DNA of 24,441 nucleotides from Treponema primitia ZAS-1 (GCF_000297095.1 NZ_AEEA01000052.1:1-24441), one strand, 5' to 3'; positions 14,785-22,700 are shown, counted from the stretch's first letter. The notes: generated from the sequence alone by a model not told the origin. A program made the numbers and translations.

Positions 14785-16170
14785 CTACTGGTGTTCCCTG
14801 GTCAGGGGCGCAAATTTTGTAAAGCGCGGCAGGAACACAATTTCTACGGTTCCCACCGGACCGTTCCGCTGCTTTGCGATAATCAATTCCGTATGGGCGG
14901 TTTCCGAATTTTCCCGTTCGTTACTTTTTTTATCCGATTCCCGTTCCCGGTGGAGGAACATTACCACATCCGCATCCTGCTCAATGGACCCGGACTCCCG
15001 GATATCCGAAAGGTTGGGCCGTTTTCCCTCCGCATCCCGGCGTACCTGGGAAAGGGCCACAATAGGAATATTAAGCTCCCGGGCCAGACTTTTCAAGGAA
15101 CGGGAAATCTCGGCAATCTGCTCGTGCCGCGGCAGTTGGTAATTATCGGAGCCGATCAGGGTAAGGTAATCGACAAAGATTATCTCCACCTTTTGCTGTA
15201 CCCGGAGCCGCCTGGCTTGGGCCCGCAGATCCAGGAGCTTCATGTTGGGCATATCCACAATATAGAGGGGCGCCTCGTATATGGTTCCCGCGGCGGTCAT
15301 AAGGCTGTGAAAATCGCTGGGTTTTAGAAGCCCTGAACGGATCTTGTTGGATTCAATATTCGCTTCGCTGGAGATAAGCCGCTGCATCAGGGCCATGTCG
15401 GACATTTCAAGGGTGAAGAAGGCGGTGGGTATTTTCCGGGCCTTATTGTTTATGGACATGTTGGCCGCCATGGTCAGGGCCAGAGCGGTTTTCCCAACCG
15501 AAGGCCGGGCGCCTATGATGATAAGTTCCGCGGGCTGGAACCCCGAAGTCATGGAATCAAGCTCCTCAAACCCCGTGGGAACCCCCGTATAGGCGTCCTT
15601 CGCGTTGTAGAGCTTTTCTATGGTTTTAATCGCCTCGGGGATAATTTCCTTGGCGCTCTTAAAGCTCATGGTCTTCCGGTCTTCGGTAAGATCAAAGATC
15701 CGCTGCTGGGTTTCTTCCAGTATTATCCGGGATTCCTGGGATTCATCATAGGATTTAACGCTTACTTCCCCCGCAACCCGGATCAGGGACCGGCGCAGGG
15801 AGCAATCCTGTACTATCTTGGCATAATAATCGACGTTAGCGCTGGAGGGGACCACATTGGTAAGGGAAGCCACATAGGAAGGCCCACCGGACAGATCCAG
15901 ATCTCCCACCTTACGAAGCTCTTCCGTAACGGTAATGATATCCGCCTTCCGTCCCTGATTAAAAAGACTGAGAATTGCCGCGTAAACCCGGCGATTGGCG
16001 TTGGAATAAAAATCGTCAGGCCTGAGATACTGGATAACGGTGGTAATAGCATCTTCATCAAGCATCATGGCTCCCAGAGAAGCCTGTTCCGCCTCATCGT
16101 TATGAGGGGGAACCTTTGGGCCATTGCCTATTAGACCATTGCCCGGATCTTTCTGCGTCTGGGGAGCCAT
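14785..16170 (-). CDS. dnaB: Replicative DNA helicase DnaB
   Basis: DnaB is a hexameric ATP-driven helicase that unwinds DNA at the replication fork and recruits primase. Residues about 20-120 are the N-terminal collar domain (EAEQASLGAMMLDEDA...RPDDFY). After a linker comes the RecA-like motor with TGFEELDSMTSGFQPAELI. The Walker A motif is GARPSVGKT (220-228), followed by FFTLEMS and the Walker B-like region VEIIFVDYLTLI. LSQVRRDAEGKRPNLSDIRESGSIEQDADVV and the late arginine region complete it. The 461-aa length is standard, and no intein is present. Only a weak ribosome-binding site is seen; the start lies 6 bases after the rplI stop, so translation is probably coupled. Confidence 0.97.
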   Translation of the reverse strand: MAPQTQKDPGNGLIGNGPKVPPHNDEAEQASLGAMMLDEDAITTVIQYLRPDDFYSNANRRVYAAILSLFNQGRKADIITVTEELRKVGDLDLSGGPSYVASLTNVVPSSANVDYYAKIVQDCSLRRSLIRVAGEVSVKSYDESQESRIILEETQQRIFDLTEDRKTMSFKSAKEIIPEAIKTIEKLYNAKDAYTGVPTGFEELDSMTSGFQPAELIIIGARPSVGKTALALTMAANMSINNKARKIPTAFFTLEMSDMALMQRLISSEANIESNKIRSGLLKPSDFHSLMTAAGTIYEAPLYIVDMPNMKLLDLRAQARRLRVQQKVEIIFVDYLTLIGSDNYQLPRHEQIAEISRSLKSLARELNIPIVALSQVRRDAEGKRPNLSDIRESGSIEQDADVVMFLHRERESDKKSNERENSETAHTELIIAKQRNGPVGTVEIVFLPRFTKFAPLTREHQ

Positions 16171-16176
16171 GGCTTA

Positions 16177-16821
16177 TTAAACTTCTGGGGTGGCCGCTTC
16201 CTGGGACACTTCCTGTGCAGGCGCCGCTTCCTGGGCATTTGCAGCCGGAGCGGCGCTGGGAGCTTCGCTCTTCTGGGTAGATTCCGCCGAAGCCGGCTCC
16301 GCGTCTCTGAGATGCTCTGCATCTCTGTGCCGGCGATCCTTCCGTACCGGCGCCGATGGGGTTTCAACCTTTACCGGCTGCCCCTCCACTGTTATGGTCA
16401 TCTCTGCGGCGGCGCTTTCGTATAACTTAACCGCTACCTTGTATTTGCCCACACTCTTAAAACTGTTCCCGGGAAGTTCAATCCGCTTCCGCTCAATCTG
16501 GAAACCCTGTTTAGTCAGTTCATCCGCCACAGTCTGGCTGGTAACGGCGCCGTAGAGCTTTCCGTTGGCCCCTGCAGGCATGACAATAACCAATTCCAAG
16601 GCTTCCAGTTTTTCCTTAAGACCCAGGGCATCCTTGCGCTTCTCTTCTTTCCGCGCCTCTATTTCCCCACGCCGGGACTCGAACAACGCAACCGTACTAT
16701 CCGTATAAGGCAGGGCGAGACCCCGGGGAAAGAGATAGTTTCTGGCATAGCCCTTGGCTACATCCTTCACGTCCCCCTCTTCTCCCAGGGGTAATAAATC
16801 CTTGTTTAAAATAACCTTCAT
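16177..16821 (-). CDS. rplI: 50S ribosomal protein L9 with an extended C-terminal tail
   Basis: L9 is a large-subunit protein bound to 23S rRNA near the L1 stalk, helping to keep the reading frame. The N-terminal domain MKVILNKDLLPLGEEGDVKDVAKGYARNYLFPRGLAL is diagnostic. A charged linker helix (EARKEEKRKDALGLKEKLEAL) and the C-terminal domain (GKLYGAVTSQ.VADEL...FKSVGKYKVAVKL) follow up to about residue 152. Beyond that lies a 60-residue tail rich in Ala, Glu, Pro and Ser, not part of the normal 150-residue protein. AAGGAG lies 8 bases before the ATG. A perfect hairpin precedes the gene. Confidence 0.95.
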   Translation of the reverse strand: MKVILNKDLLPLGEEGDVKDVAKGYARNYLFPRGLALPYTDSTVALFESRRGEIEARKEEKRKDALGLKEKLEALELVIVMPAGANGKLYGAVTSQTVADELTKQGFQIERKRIELPGNSFKSVGKYKVAVKLYESAAAEMTITVEGQPVKVETPSAPVRKDRRHRDAEHLRDAEPASAESTQKSEAPSAAPAANAQEAAPAQEVSQEAATPEV

Positions 16822-16836
16822 AACACAAGCTCCTTG

Positions 16837-16859
16837 GCAAAAAACCTTTGGTTTTTTGC
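16837..16859 (-). repeat. Perfect hairpin upstream of rplI
   Basis: GCAAAAAACC, loop TTT, GGTTTTTTGC: ten perfect pairs. The core equals that of the rpsB-tsf hairpin at 3336-3359. It lies in the 64-bp gap between the DUF2232 gene and rplI. Confidence 0.65.
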
Positions 16860-16885
16860 ATTAATTTGGAATAAAACGGACACTA

Positions 16886-17884
16886 TCACACCTCCGGAGT
16901 TGGGGGCGATCCGTTTGTTTTCGGCGCCCGAAAGGGCACCCAATTTTCAGCAATCCCCAGGAGGACTAAAACCACCAGGAAGACCGCGTTAATTCCGGGA
17001 CTCAGAATCACAACAAAAATAACCAGGTTCAAAACAAACCGCATTCCCGGCGGTATGAGCGCCCGGGTAAGAAAAAAAAGGACTATTCCACCGCCCTGGG
17101 TCAAATACAGTATAATACATAAAACCAGTACATTCCAACCCGCAATTTCAAGGGGCGTAAGCTTTAGTCTCAAACCCGCCAATATGGCCAGCAGGGAAAA
17201 CGAAAGCGCCCAAATACATTCCGGCCGCAGATGAAAACTGACAAGCGACCCATCCGGCCGCTTGAGCGGGGAACTTCGTTGCAAAATGCGCCGGACCATC
17301 CAGGTGATAACCAGACTTATCTGACGGCTGACGAAAAAAAGCAGAACCCAGGACACCAACATCCCGCCCCGGAGGGCAACGGCGCCCAGGGTTTTCAGTA
17401 TGGTATCCGCGGTCATATACTGTTCCGTCAGGGAACGCTGCACCACATCCGCGCCGGCCGAAGCTGCGTACAGGGACGCCAAGGCTTCAGCCTGTTGGCG
17501 GAAAATAGAAAACAGCTCCTGGTCTTCCCGCATGGAATACAACACCAGGGCAAAAACAAGGGTTGCCAGGACGGAACCGGCCATAAACCGGTATACAACG
17601 GGCATCCTGAAAAAAGCAGGCGCACGTTCCGGCGGCGATGTAATCCAGGTAAAAATCGCGATAAGCGCCGCCAAACAAAGGACATCCACCCCTATGGCCG
17701 GCAGAGAAAAAGCAAAATTCCCCAGTACGGCAAGTAACGCAGCAAACCATGCGGTCTTTGCATTAAAACAATAAGCAACAACACCAAGGGGCAATAAAAA
17801 CAAAAAACCCAAGAGGCTGCTCTTAACTAAGCCAACGGAAACCGCTGCCCCGATCAGAGCGGGTAACCACGCTAAGGTTCCCAT
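16886..17884 (-). CDS. DUF2232 (YybS-like) multi-pass membrane protein
   Basis: This 332-aa integral membrane protein has about eight to ten hydrophobic segments (for example VGLVKSSLLGFLFLLPLGVV, GSVLATLVFALVLY, VLLFFVSRQISLVITWMV and FVLNLVIFVVIL). Its place between rpsR and rplI-dnaB and its membrane profile fit the DUF2232/YybS family, which often sits in this operon in diverse bacteria; its role is not established. No strong ribosome-binding site is visible before the ATG. A palindromic repeat shared with dxr is read in frame here (residues about 198-209, RRILQRSSPLKR), in a presumed cytoplasmic loop, so it has been tolerated as an insertion. The family call rests partly on context. Confidence 0.75.
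   Translation of the reverse strand: MGTLAWLPALIGAAVSVGLVKSSLLGFLFLLPLGVVAYCFNAKTAWFAALLAVLGNFAFSLPAIGVDVLCLAALIAIFTWITSPPERAPAFFRMPVVYRFMAGSVLATLVFALVLYSMREDQELFSIFRQQAEALASLYAASAGADVVQRSLTEQYMTADTILKTLGAVALRGGMLVSWVLLFFVSRQISLVITWMVRRILQRSSPLKRPDGSLVSFHLRPECIWALSFSLLAILAGLRLKLTPLEIAGWNVLVLCIILYLTQGGGIVLFFLTRALIPPGMRFVLNLVIFVVILSPGINAVFLVVLVLLGIAENWVPFRAPKTNGSPPTPEV
17259..17292. repeat. Palindromic repeat inside the DUF2232 gene (copy 2)
   Basis: The core GCGGGGAACTTCGTTGCAA is identical to the dxr copy, with about 29 of 34 positions matching over the whole unit. Relative to its host gene it is read in the opposite orientation, yet it keeps the frame open. Confidence 0.65.
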
Positions 17885-17907
17885 GGCGCTTAAAACCGTT
17901 TTCCTGA

Positions 17908-18252
17908 CTAGTCCGCTACAAAAGGAAGCAGGGCAATAATCCGCGCCCGTTTAATCGACAGAGCAAGAGCCCGCTGATGCTTGGCGCAGGTACCGGTAAT
18001 ACGGCGGGGCAGTATCTTCCCCCGTTCGGTGATAAACCGGCGCAGTACATCCGCATCCTTATAGTCTATCCTAAGCTTCTGGGTGCAGAATTTGCAGACC
18101 TTTTTCTTAAAAAAGACCTTGCCCTTTCCCCGGCCGCCTCTGTCGTCACCGTCCCGGCCATCCATGGGGATGTCCATCCCCCGATCCCGGTTTCCGCCAT
18201 AATTTCCCCCCGAAGGGCGTTCATTCTCAATATATTGCTGTTCATCAGACAT
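17908..18252 (-). CDS. rpsR: 30S ribosomal protein S18 with N-terminal extension
   Basis: S18 is a small-subunit protein that pairs with S6 on the platform. The core begins near residue 46: KKVCKFCTQKLRIDYKDADVLRRFITERGKILPRRITGTCAKHQRALALSIKRARIIALLPF. The C..C pair and the later Cys and His are a possible zinc site. About 45 extra N-terminal residues, rich in Gly, Asp and Arg, precede it, where most S18 proteins total about 75 aa. The ATG at 18252 is supported by TAGGAG about 8 bases upstream, so the extension is likely translated. It lies between ssb and the DUF2232 gene. Confidence 0.95.
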   Translation of the reverse strand: MSDEQQYIENERPSGGNYGGNRDRGMDIPMDGRDGDDRGGRGKGKVFFKKKVCKFCTQKLRIDYKDADVLRRFITERGKILPRRITGTCAKHQRALALSIKRARIIALLPFVAD

Positions 18253-18285
18253 AATTAGACTCCTATGTAAGTACCTATAAATTAA

Positions 18286-18732
18286 TTAAAAAGGAATATC
18301 GTCGGCAAAGCCGTCATCGCCACCGCCGGCAGGAGGGCCTTCCTTAGGGGCTCTTTCCCCGTATGTTTCGGACCGGCCCTGAGTACCGCCGGAAGCGCCG
18401 CCGCCGGGACCGCCCCCGAGAAGCTGTAGGTTAGTTGCTACGATCTCCACCTTGGAACGGTTCTGACCATCCTGCTCCCAACGATCCTGTCGGAGCTCGC
18501 CGTCAACCCCCACCATTTTCCCCTTAACCAGATACTGATTAAGGGATTCACCCTGCCTTCCCCAAAGGACGACGTCGAAAAAATTCGCCTCGTCTATCCA
18601 TTGGTCTCCATTTTTCCTGCGGCGATTTACCGCAATGGAAAATTTACAGACCGCTTGGCCATTGGCGGTATATTTTAACTCCGCATCACGGGTTAACCTG
18701 CCAACCAGGACAACATGGTTTATATCTGCCAT
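18286..18732 (-). CDS. ssb: Single-stranded DNA-binding protein
   Basis: SSB protects and organises single-stranded DNA in replication, recombination and repair. Residues 1-105 are the OB-fold (NHVVLVGRLTRDAELKYTANGQAVCKFSIAVNR, then FFDVVLWGRQGESLNQYLVKGKMVGVDGEL). A Gly-rich flexible linker follows, then the acidic tip DDIPF, which recruits partner proteins. The 148-aa length is typical. It starts 5 bases after the rpsF stop; GGAG lies before the ATG. Confidence 0.97.
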   Translation of the reverse strand: MADINHVVLVGRLTRDAELKYTANGQAVCKFSIAVNRRRKNGDQWIDEANFFDVVLWGRQGESLNQYLVKGKMVGVDGELRQDRWEQDGQNRSKVEIVATNLQLLGGGPGGGASGGTQGRSETYGERAPKEGPPAGGGDDGFADDIPF

Positions 18733-18737
18733 AACCC

Positions 18738-19019
18738 CTACTCCTCTATATTTACGAAGAGATACCTGAGGAGATTAGCGTTGAGTTTAAAGCTCCGGTC
18801 CAGAACGGCAACCTTTGCCGGATCCAGCTTGAGGGTAAACAGGACATACCGTCCCCGTCTTCGCTTTTTTAATTCGTAGGCGAGATCCCGGTCCCCGATT
18901 TCGTCGGTTTTCTCGATCTCCGCTCCGTTGGCATTCAGATCGGTGAGCAACTGCTCCCGGCCTGCCTTACTCAGGTCTTCTTCCAGGGGAAGAATGACCG
19001 TCAATTCATATTGGCGCAT
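18738..19019 (-). CDS. rpsF: 30S ribosomal protein S6
   Basis: S6 is a small-subunit platform protein that binds with S18. MRQYELTVILPLEEDLS, then IGDRDLAYELKKRRRGRYVLFTLKLDP and the Arg-containing C-terminal strand FKLNANLLRYLFV follow the family pattern over 93 aa. A strong AAGGAGGG ribosome-binding site lies just ahead of the ATG. It is the first gene of the operon leading to dnaB, and a promoter plus a hairpin-containing leader precede it. Confidence 0.97.
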   Translation of the reverse strand: MRQYELTVILPLEEDLSKAGREQLLTDLNANGAEIEKTDEIGDRDLAYELKKRRRGRYVLFTLKLDPAKVAVLDRSFKLNANLLRYLFVNIEE

Positions 19020-19045
19020 GGGCCCTCCTTATGGACTTCAATTTG

Positions 19046-19064
19046 GCCCGTCCCAAGGACGGGC
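19046..19064 (-). promoter_or_regulatory. Perfect leader hairpin of the rpsF operon
   Basis: GCCCGTCC, a three-base loop, GGACGGGC: eight perfect pairs in the untranslated leader between the promoter and the S6 ribosome-binding site. Bacterial rpsF leaders commonly carry an S6-S18 binding hairpin with CCG and GGA elements. CCG and GGA occur here, but I cannot confirm the full motif. Confidence 0.5.
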
Positions 19065-19077
19065 AAAGAGGTTATTT

Positions 19078-19107
19078 ACAATATCTCAAACCGGTCCTGA
19101 AGGTCAA
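19078..19107 (-). promoter_or_regulatory. Sigma-70-type promoter of rpsF-ssb-rpsR-rplI-dnaB
   Basis: On the minus strand the minus-35 is TTGACC (19107-19102), spacer 18, minus-ten TATTGT (19083-19078). Transcription should begin near 19070, giving a leader of about 50 nt with the hairpin at 19046-19064. Confidence 0.6.
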
Positions 19108-19144
19108 GTGGGGAAAATAAATGCCGATACTATAACATACTACT

Positions 19145-19588
19145 ATGAGTAAACAAATCAATTTTGAAGATAATATATTCATCCTTAATACCAGAATACG
19201 GATGATCCGGGATTTGCTCATCCTTGATGCGGACCCGGACATTTTTTTGGATAAGACCCTGACGGATGTGGATTTTATCGACGCCGCCCTGGGGGTGCTC
19301 CTGCGGGACCTCATAGAAAACACCCACCTTATAGGACGGAACGGGCAATTTTATAACCTCTACGAAACGGAGCAGCAGTTTCTTGGGACCCTTTGGGACC
19401 TGGCCAACGGGCCGGGTACCGTATCGCTTAGCCCCTACCCGGTACTTAAGGATAAAATTACCCTGATGCGGGAACATGCTCTGGAACGGCAGAAAACTAT
19501 TGAACAGTACATCACCACCGAAGAAGCGCCCTCATCGGAGCCGGTGGTCAGTTCCGATGAACTCAACGAACTACTAAGAGATTTTTAG
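19145..19588 (+). CDS. Conserved hypothetical protein (147 aa)
   Basis: This soluble, acidic protein has no membrane segment and no motif that I recognise. The sequence is mostly helical: DNIFILNTRIRMIRDLLILDADPDIFLDKTLTDVDFIDAALGVLLRDLIENT, then a middle part with TEQQFLGTLWDLANGPG, and a Glu/Ser-rich tail ending in LNELLRDF. It stands divergent from rpsF with a 125-bp gap. Its stop overlaps the rsmD start by one base, so the two are probably co-translated and may act together. No clear ribosome-binding site is seen before the ATG. The coding call is supported by its length, its tight coupling to rsmD and an ordinary amino-acid composition. Confidence 0.75.
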   Translation: MSKQINFEDNIFILNTRIRMIRDLLILDADPDIFLDKTLTDVDFIDAALGVLLRDLIENTHLIGRNGQFYNLYETEQQFLGTLWDLANGPGTVSLSPYPVLKDKITLMREHALERQKTIEQYITTEEAPSSEPVVSSDELNELLRDF

Positions 19589-20118
19589 TGCGAGTTACCG
19601 GCGGCATCCTGAAGGGGCGGCAGGTAGAGGTCCCCGGTGGAGTTATCCGCCCTGCTATGGATCGTATGCGGGAGTCGGTTTTTGGCGCCCTGGGGGATCT
19701 TTCCGGCCAATCTTTTCTTGACATTTTTTCCGGGTCCGGAATCATTGCCCTGGAGGCAGCTTCCCGTGGGGCTGACCCGGTGGAAGCGGTAGAAATGGAT
19801 ACGATAAAACGGAAAACGCTGATTAACAATGTATCCATATCTCCCGTAAGGATACAGTGCCGGTTTATGGCGGCTGAACTTTATGTCCGGCGGGCCCAAA
19901 AACAATTCGATATTATCTTTTGCGATCCCCCCTTCCCCTATAAGTTCAAATGGGAACTGGTGGGTGCTATCGCCGCCTCCCCGTTGATGGGACCGGGATC
20001 CCGGCTTCTTATCCACCGGCCGCGGCAGGATTTTTTTGATCAGCCCCCTCTGGGACTTACATTCGAAGAGTCCAGGACTTACGGACGGTCGGTGGTGGAC
20101 TTTTTTAAAAAATTTTAG
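19588..20118 (+). CDS. rsmD: 16S rRNA (guanine(966)-N(2))-methyltransferase RsmD
   Basis: RsmD uses S-adenosylmethionine to methylate G966 of 16S rRNA on assembled small subunits. The N-terminus VTGGILKGRQVEVPGG and RPAMDRMRESVFGALG are characteristic. Motif I FLDIFSGSGIIALEAASRGA (from residue 43) binds the cofactor, VEAVEMD gives the acidic ribose-binding residue, and DPPF (113-116) is the catalytic motif. At 176 aa it is normal. The GTG start overlaps the upstream stop by one base. The C-terminal part, with GRSVVDFFKKF, is complete. Confidence 0.92.
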   Translation: MRVTGGILKGRQVEVPGGVIRPAMDRMRESVFGALGDLSGQSFLDIFSGSGIIALEAASRGADPVEAVEMDTIKRKTLINNVSISPVRIQCRFMAAELYVRRAQKQFDIIFCDPPFPYKFKWELVGAIAASPLMGPGSRLLIHRPRQDFFDQPPLGLTFEESRTYGRSVVDFFKKF

Positions 20119-20180
20119 TTGTAATTTTTGATAAAGTGGTAAATAATATTACTTGATTAGTATATTTTATTAAGGTAACG
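20119..20180 (+). promoter_or_regulatory. Possible promoter ahead of the TPR-rlmN genes
   Basis: This is a 62-bp AT-rich gap. TATATT (about 20161-20166) is a candidate minus-ten with a poor minus-35 (GGTAAA, spacing 17). The TAGTATATT string also precedes maf. The evidence is weak. Confidence 0.3.
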
Positions 20181-20528
20181 ATGGATTATAAAAAAGTGTT
20201 TGACCGTTTTGAGGATCAAAACGGCTTTATAAAAACCATTGCAAAACCTGCTATTGACGGAAGCCAGAAGGCTGCGCTGAATCGTAAAGGCAATGTACTG
20301 TATAACTCCGGGGATGTTGAAGGAGCCAAGAGGATATTCCTTACCACAGGGTATTCTGATGGCCTGTCACGGGTCGGCGACTATTACAAGTCCCAGGGAA
20401 GAGAATTAGATGCCCTGCGTATGTATTGGATAGCCCCGGATAGAAACAAGGCGGAACCGATTATCATGCGCTTATCCGCCCTAATTCAGAAATTAATGCA
20501 TGAAGAAGAGGATCATTTTGATGAGTGA
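20181..20528 (+). CDS. Small TPR-like hypothetical protein (115 aa)
   Basis: This is a soluble helical protein. Residues 30-80 (KAALNRKGNVLYNSGDVEGAKRIFLTTGYSDGLSRVGDYYKSQGRELDALRMYW) read as one and a half to two tetratricopeptide-type helical pairs, normally used for protein-protein contacts. The C-terminal end is acidic (HEEEDHFDE). It overlaps the next gene, a larger TPR protein, by 8 bases (ATGAGTGA), so the two are translationally coupled and may form a complex. A purine-rich TAAGG precedes the ATG. The specific function is unknown. Confidence 0.8.
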   Translation: MDYKKVFDRFEDQNGFIKTIAKPAIDGSQKAALNRKGNVLYNSGDVEGAKRIFLTTGYSDGLSRVGDYYKSQGRELDALRMYWIAPDRNKAEPIIMRLSALIQKLMHEEEDHFDE

Positions 20529-21648
20529 AGATGTTAAACAAGTCCCGGAAAGCATACTTGGGGAAGAGAGCCAGGAAGTTTCAGAAATATCGGATTTGTC
20601 AAAAAAGGGATATCAGTTTTTAAAAGAAGCTAAAATAACCGAAGCTATGGCGTGTTTTGAGAAGATCCTTATGGCGGACGAAAGCAACAACTATGCCCTG
20701 GTTGGTATGGGAGATGCAGCCCGGAAGCGGAATTCCTTTCGGGACGCGGTGGAGTACTACCGGCGCTGTCTTGCACATCATCCGGGGAATAACTACGCTC
20801 TTTTCGGACTTGCGGACTGTTACAAGGCCCTGAACCAGTACCATAAGGCAATAGAAATCTGGGAACAGTACCTCCTCCATGATGATAAAAACATTACCGT
20901 CCTGACCCGGGTTGCCGATGCGTACCGGAAGGTCCGGGATTTTAAACATTCCAAAGCGGTATACCTCCGTGTCCTAGAGATGGAGGATCAGAATCCCTAT
21001 GCTATTATCGGCCTGGGACACCTGCACTACGATTTTAAGGAATACCGGGACGCCCTGTTTTATTGGGAAAAGATGCTGGAACACAACAAGGAAGGGGTAG
21101 ATATCCGGGTGCTAACCTCTATAGGGAACTGCCACCGGAAGCTTAAGACCTTCGAGAGCGGCATCCCCTACTTTGAGCAGGCCCTGCAGCGGGATTCCTG
21201 CAATTTCTATGCCCTTTTTGGGCTGGCGGATTGTTACCGGGGCCTGAATCAGCAGTACCGGTCCCTGGACTATTGGAACCGCATCCTGGAGCAGGATCCC
21301 CGGAATAAGGTGATCCTGACCCGGGCGGGGGATGCCTACCGGAACCTCAACGATTATGACCGGTCTATGGAGTATTATCACCAGGCGCTAAACATAGAAT
21401 TCGATACCTATGCGGTATTGGGGCTTGCGGTGGTGGCAAAAACCCAGGGCAAGCACGATGAAGCCATCGAATCCCTGCGGCGGCTCATACAGCAGGATCC
21501 GAAAAACTACCGTTTCTACATAGAAATCGCCGACTGTTGGCTTAAAAAGGGTGATAAAAGTAAGGCTATAGAATTTCTAGGGGAATTCCAAAAACTCGGT
21601 ATACGGAATACAAACGTTACAGAATTTATGGATAAGCTCTGTTCCTGA
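20521..21648 (+). CDS. Tetratricopeptide-repeat protein (375 aa)
   Basis: After an acidic N-terminal 30 residues the protein is almost entirely TPR helices, about nine to ten units of 34 residues, each with the expected small-residue and aromatic spacing (for example NNYALFGLADCYKALNQYHKAIEIWEQ). A block of about four repeats is duplicated: YALFGLADCY occurs twice, about 140 residues apart, each time followed by a matching LTR..DAYR segment. There is no signal peptide, so it is probably a cytosolic scaffold. ATG 20521 is chosen, not an in-frame ATG at 20500, because AGAGG lies 9 bases before it and it gives the stop-start overlap with the upstream gene. Its stop overlaps the rlmN start by one base. 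Its partners are unknown. Confidence 0.85.
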   Translation: MSEDVKQVPESILGEESQEVSEISDLSKKGYQFLKEAKITEAMACFEKILMADESNNYALVGMGDAARKRNSFRDAVEYYRRCLAHHPGNNYALFGLADCYKALNQYHKAIEIWEQYLLHDDKNITVLTRVADAYRKVRDFKHSKAVYLRVLEMEDQNPYAIIGLGHLHYDFKEYRDALFYWEKMLEHNKEGVDIRVLTSIGNCHRKLKTFESGIPYFEQALQRDSCNFYALFGLADCYRGLNQQYRSLDYWNRILEQDPRNKVILTRAGDAYRNLNDYDRSMEYYHQALNIEFDTYAVLGLAVVAKTQGKHDEAIESLRRLIQQDPKNYRFYIEIADCWLKKGDKSKAIEFLGEFQKLGIRNTNVTEFMDKLCS

Positions 21649-22700
21649 TGGCGGTTCTCTCGGGACTATCTCCGGAGCAGTTGGCGGAGCTATTGGAAGC
21701 CACACTGCCTGGACAGCCATCTTTCCGGACCGCCCAGATCTTTAAGTGGATAGCCCGGGGCGCCCTTTCCTTCAATGATATGACCGATCTTTCCCGGGAA
21801 CTGCGGGAGGAGCTTTCCGCCCGGCATAGCCTCTACGGCAGCAGTATTGCTGATCGCCTGGAGGATCCGGACGGAACGGTAAAGCTCAAGATACGCCTGG
21901 CCGACGGGGCGATGGTTGAAGCGGTACTCCTCGCCGATGGCGAAGGCCGGCAAACCGCCTGTATCTCCACCCAGGCCGGCTGCCCCGTGGGTTGTGTATT
22001 CTGCAAAACCGGTTCCCTGGGCTTCCTCCGCAACCTTGAGTCCTACGAAATAGTGGAACAGTTCCTCCATATCCGTTCAATAAGTCCCACCATCGCAAAC
22101 ATCGTCATCATGGGTATGGGGGAACCCCTCCTTAATTTGGAGGAACTCCGTAAAGCCCTGGACATTATCACCCATAAAGACGGAATCGGTCTTTCCAAGC
22201 GGCGTATAACCCTTTCCACCAGCGGCATTGTGGAAGGTATCCGGCACTTGGCCGATGCGGGGCCGGATATACGTCTTGCGGTGTCCCTTACCACCGCGGA
22301 CCCAACTCTGCGGGAACAGCTCATGCCCATAGGCCGGTCCAACCCGCTGCCGGAATTAAAGGAAGCTCTTCAGTATTACCAGAAGAAACGGAACCGCCGG
22401 ATAACCCTGGAAACGGTGCTCCTGGGCGGCATAAACACCCGGAACGAAGACATCGACGCCCTGGTCAACTTTGCCCGTGGCCTGGATGCTGCGGTGAACC
22501 TTATCCCCTGGAACCCCGTAGAAGGTATGACATTTCGGGACCATGCGCTGCGGCAGCCGTCGGGCGCAGAAATCACCCAATTTACCCGGGAACTTACCCG
22601 GCGCGGCATCACCGTAACCCGCCGTTTCCGCAAAGGCAGCTCTATCGCCGGCGCCTGCGGCCAACTAGGTGAAATCCCGGTGAAGCCATGCGCCATTTGA
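21648..22700 (+). CDS. rlmN: Dual-specificity 23S rRNA/tRNA adenine-C2 methyltransferase RlmN
   Basis: This radical-SAM enzyme methylates C2 of A2503 in 23S rRNA and A37 of some tRNAs. The CxxxCxxC cluster that binds the 4Fe-4S centre is C112, C116 and C119 in GCPVGCVFCKTG. MGMGEPLLN, LSTSGIV, LAVSLTTADP and NLIPWNP are family motifs. The methyl-carrying Cys is C337 in GACGQL. Family members usually end within a few residues of that motif; here GEIPVKPCAI follows, and the last eight codons lie inside the arm of a large inverted repeat, so this C-terminus was probably reshaped by an insertion. The ATG overlaps the upstream stop. Confidence 0.95.
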   Translation: MAVLSGLSPEQLAELLEATLPGQPSFRTAQIFKWIARGALSFNDMTDLSRELREELSARHSLYGSSIADRLEDPDGTVKLKIRLADGAMVEAVLLADGEGRQTACISTQAGCPVGCVFCKTGSLGFLRNLESYEIVEQFLHIRSISPTIANIVIMGMGEPLLNLEELRKALDIITHKDGIGLSKRRITLSTSGIVEGIRHLADAGPDIRLAVSLTTADPTLREQLMPIGRSNPLPELKEALQYYQKKRNRRITLETVLLGGINTRNEDIDALVNFARGLDAAVNLIPWNPVEGMTFRDHALRQPSGAEITQFTRELTRRGITVTRRFRKGSSIAGACGQLGEIPVKPCAI

